From contig NZ_JBBIXN010000004.1 of the NCBI RefSeq assembly GCF_037646455.1, forward strand, positions 475,690-539,689: 64,000 nucleotides of DNA. The letters are read 5' to 3'. Origin of the DNA: Draconibacterium mangrovi_A. GTDB lineage: Bacteria > Bacteroidota > Bacteroidia > Bacteroidales > Prolixibacteraceae. The translations under genes were made by a program, and so were the position numbers. This document shows positions 62,148 through 64,000 of the stretch, piece by piece. Position 1 is the first letter of the stretch; the number at the start of each line of letters is the position of its first letter. The notes beneath the pieces were generated by a model. That model had not been told where the DNA came from. It saw only the letters and a program-made list of their open reading frames with translations, and did not search any database.

Positions 62148-64000
62148 ATGAAAGAAAATTTACTCTTAACGAAGAGAAAGTTTCTCTTTGTTATGTTAGC
62201 GCTCTTTTTTACATCGATATGTAGTTGGCAGGTCAATGCACAGACAATAACTATCGATGGATTTACTGAAGACTGGAATGCATTGCACTCCAATCCATTA
62301 CCTGATTATCGATATGTGCTGGATGCTTATGGCAGTGGCGTTGTTGATAATCAGTTTGCCGAAGGCCAAAAGGACATTATTCCTGCCGAAAACTGGGTAT
62401 GGTCTTACGGGCAAACCAAAGCAAAAAACGATATTGCTAACGGTGCATTACTACTGGAAGGCCCATATTTGTATTTTGCCGGAGACCGCTTATCTAATAA
62501 TGGTGACGCGCAAATTGGATTCTGGGTGTTCCTGGATGGAACCGGTCCGCAACCGCTCGACGGGAAAAAAGGTACTTTTGCCCCGCCGCATAGCGTCAAT
62601 CCCGGTGATGTCCTTATTCTGGCCGATTTTACCGGAGGTGGTAGGAATGGTACAGTTACTGTTTATCAATGGGTGGGAGCCGGAAATGGTGATGGCTCTG
62701 CGCCTGATGATCATTTTATCTTAGTTGACGTTGGGACGGCAACGGTTGCTGAGAATAACGCCAGTTTGGAGGATGTTCCTACAGGCTGGAGTTATCCGGA
62801 TGCTCAGTATGATTACAATACCTTTTATGAAGGAGTTGTTGATTTATCCTTTGTTCTCCCCAATCCCACAGATGCTTCAGCACTTTGTGGCTCGAGGTTT
62901 CAGCTTGAAACAAGGTCTTCACAGGAGTTAACAGCATCGCTTGACGACTTCATTGGAACACCATTTATTGAAAATATGGATTGTTCAATTGATGATTATG
63001 AAGGTCCTTCGTATCCCGGAGCTGACGACGGTTGGGCTAAGGTAAATGTTATCGGTGGTTCGCCTCCATATGAATATTCTTGGGTACCAAGTGAAGGTGG
63101 ATCGATTGGATCCGGTCAGGATACTGATAGTATTTATGGTCTTACAGCCGGAACGTACACAGTAACTGTTTCGGATAGATTAGGATGTGCATCAACAGTT
63201 TGCGATGTAACAATTATTCCAAAAGCTACTGCACCAACCTGTAATGTCGAGGGTGATATTCTTGATTGTTTTGGCGATACAGACGGTACCTTAACTATTA
63301 CATGGTCAGGAGGTACAGAACCATTTGCAATACTGGTTAATACTGATACCGTTGCAAAAAATGTGTATAACACGGATCAACCTTTTGTTGTTGAAGGTCT
63401 GCCTGCCGGTTCATATACTGTTGTAGTAGTTGATGCAGTTGATCCTAATAATAATGAATGTTATGCTGATATAATAGATGGAAGAGAAGTTACCTTAACT
63501 TGTCCCGAAGACACAACATTGGAATCTTGTTCTACAACTGAGATAGAATCAGTTTTTGATGCCTGGCTAACTGACGTTTTATTAGTTGGCAGCGATTCAA
63601 CTGTATATAATGACTGGGATGGCCAATACCCCAGCAAATGTGGTGACACGATTCCGGTTCATTTCTGGACGAATGATGCTTGTGCAGTTCCGGCCAGCTG
63701 TGATGCGGTATTTAGAGTTCCTGGGGATAAAACAGGACCTACACTGGTAGTTCCTGTAGAAGCCAGTTTCGAATGTGAACTTGGCGATGCAGGTACAGCC
63801 ACCGCGACGGATGACTGTGATGATGCACCGGTAGTAACCTTTACCGACAGTCCTGATCTGGATGAGTGTGGTCTTGGCCTGATCATCCGTACATGGAAAG
63901 CTGTTGATGATTGTGGAAATACTACTACAGGAGACCAGGTAATCACTATCTACGACGATACTGCACCTACACTGATCGTTCCTGTGGAGGCCAGTTTCGA
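62148..64000 (+). CDS. Giant secreted SprB/HYR-type adhesin, 5' part only
   Basis: Open from ATG 62148 to the window end: 617 codons and two bases without a stop. The signal peptide is long (KRKFLFVMLALFFTSICSWQVNAQ, in two overlapping parts, to about residue 35). Residues about 36-280 are a first domain with many Trp and Asp. Then come SprB-like repeats (GGSPPYEYSWVPSEGG..LTAGTYTVTVSDRLGC; a second begins DCFGDTDGTLTITWSGG). From about residue 450, Cys-rich HYR/Ig-like repeats follow; 63738 onward recurs at 63966, a 228-bp (76-residue) period. A gliding- or attachment-type surface adhesin, secreted by T9SS, is likely; the sorting domain would lie beyond the window. Confidence 0.9.
   Translation, partial: MKENLLLTKRKFLFVMLALFFTSICSWQVNAQTITIDGFTEDWNALHSNPLPDYRYVLDAYGSGVVDNQFAEGQKDIIPAENWVWSYGQTKAKNDIANGALLLEGPYLYFAGDRLSNNGDAQIGFWVFLDGTGPQPLDGKKGTFAPPHSVNPGDVLILADFTGGGRNGTVTVYQWVGAGNGDGSAPDDHFILVDVGTATVAENNASLEDVPTGWSYPDAQYDYNTFYEGVVDLSFVLPNPTDASALCGSRFQLETRSSQELTASLDDFIGTPFIENMDCSIDDYEGPSYPGADDGWAKVNVIGGSPPYEYSWVPSEGGSIGSGQDTDSIYGLTAGTYTVTVSDRLGCASTVCDVTIIPKATAPTCNVEGDILDCFGDTDGTLTITWSGGTEPFAILVNTDTVAKNVYNTDQPFVVEGLPAGSYTVVVVDAVDPNNNECYADIIDGREVTLTCPEDTTLESCSTTEIESVFDAWLTDVLLVGSDSTVYNDWDGQYPSKCGDTIPVHFWTNDACAVPASCDAVFRVPGDKTGPTLVVPVEASFECELGDAGTATATDDCDDAPVVTFTDSPDLDECGLGLIIRTWKAVDDCGNTTTGDQVITIYDDTAPTLIVPVEASF

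Overview
The window is chromosomal DNA of a Bacteroidota bacterium, most likely class Bacteroidia and close to the marine or sediment Marinilabiliales/Prolixibacteraceae. This rests on T9SS type A sorting domains on secreted proteins, Bacteroidota-type promoters (TTTG, about 19-20 nt, TAnnTTTG), LytS/LytTR two-component pairs, a CinA/AsmA/RimB-RimK/SlyD gene complement, several formylglycine sulfatases, and PKD, GEVED and SprB-type extracellular modules. The placement comes from family knowledge, not a database search.

Layout. (1) 54-2420: a large secreted arylsulfatase. (2) 2.4-14.1 kb: a visibly AT-rich accessory island. It holds a small membrane protein, a broken IS91-family transposase, a serine beta-lactamase-like hydrolase with a small membrane partner, two LytS/LytTR two-component pairs, secreted proteins, an FG-GAP/VCBS protein, a cupin and a SAM methyltransferase. 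The genes are separated by long imperfect palindromes. Bases at the start of some gene units (GTT plus about 6) are repeated in inverse orientation just after the gene, which is the geometry of integron cassettes and attC sites. No integrase lies in the window. (3) 14.8-35.5 kb: an ordinary chromosomal block with a GH140-like glycosidase, an esterase, an ArgE-like peptidase, an M48 protease, an MFS transporter, a CPA2 antiporter, a second sulfatase, DoxX, CinA, AsmA, an SDR, a LysE exporter, a TPR protein and a RimB-RimK fusion. (4) 35.7-39.0 kb: a cytochrome c pair and an arcC-arcB operon. (5) 39.3-50.6 kb: housekeeping genes ftsK-lolA, a tiny Cys4 protein, secA, lgt, slyD-like, aroC-DUF134 and a PepSY/lipoprotein pair. 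(6) 50.7-55.8 kb: msrB, truC, a DUF4252-like lipoprotein, a third sulfatase and a Na/Pi symporter. (7) 55.8-64.0 kb: a giant T9SS-secreted papain-family protease, an orphan LuxR-type regulator with a degenerate receiver, and the first 617 codons of a giant SprB/HYR-type adhesin that runs off the window behind a structured leader.

How it fits together. The sulfatases and the GH140-like enzyme suggest scavenging of sulfated or pectic polysaccharides. The T9SS cargo (FG-GAP protein, PKD protease, SprB-like adhesin) builds the cell surface. ArcB and ArcC can make ATP from citrulline, but no arginine deiminase is visible. The most unusual region is the cassette-like island. Other points worth a look are a poly-A frameshift at the start of one sensor kinase, the structured RNA leader before the adhesin, and the degenerate LuxR-type receiver beside it.
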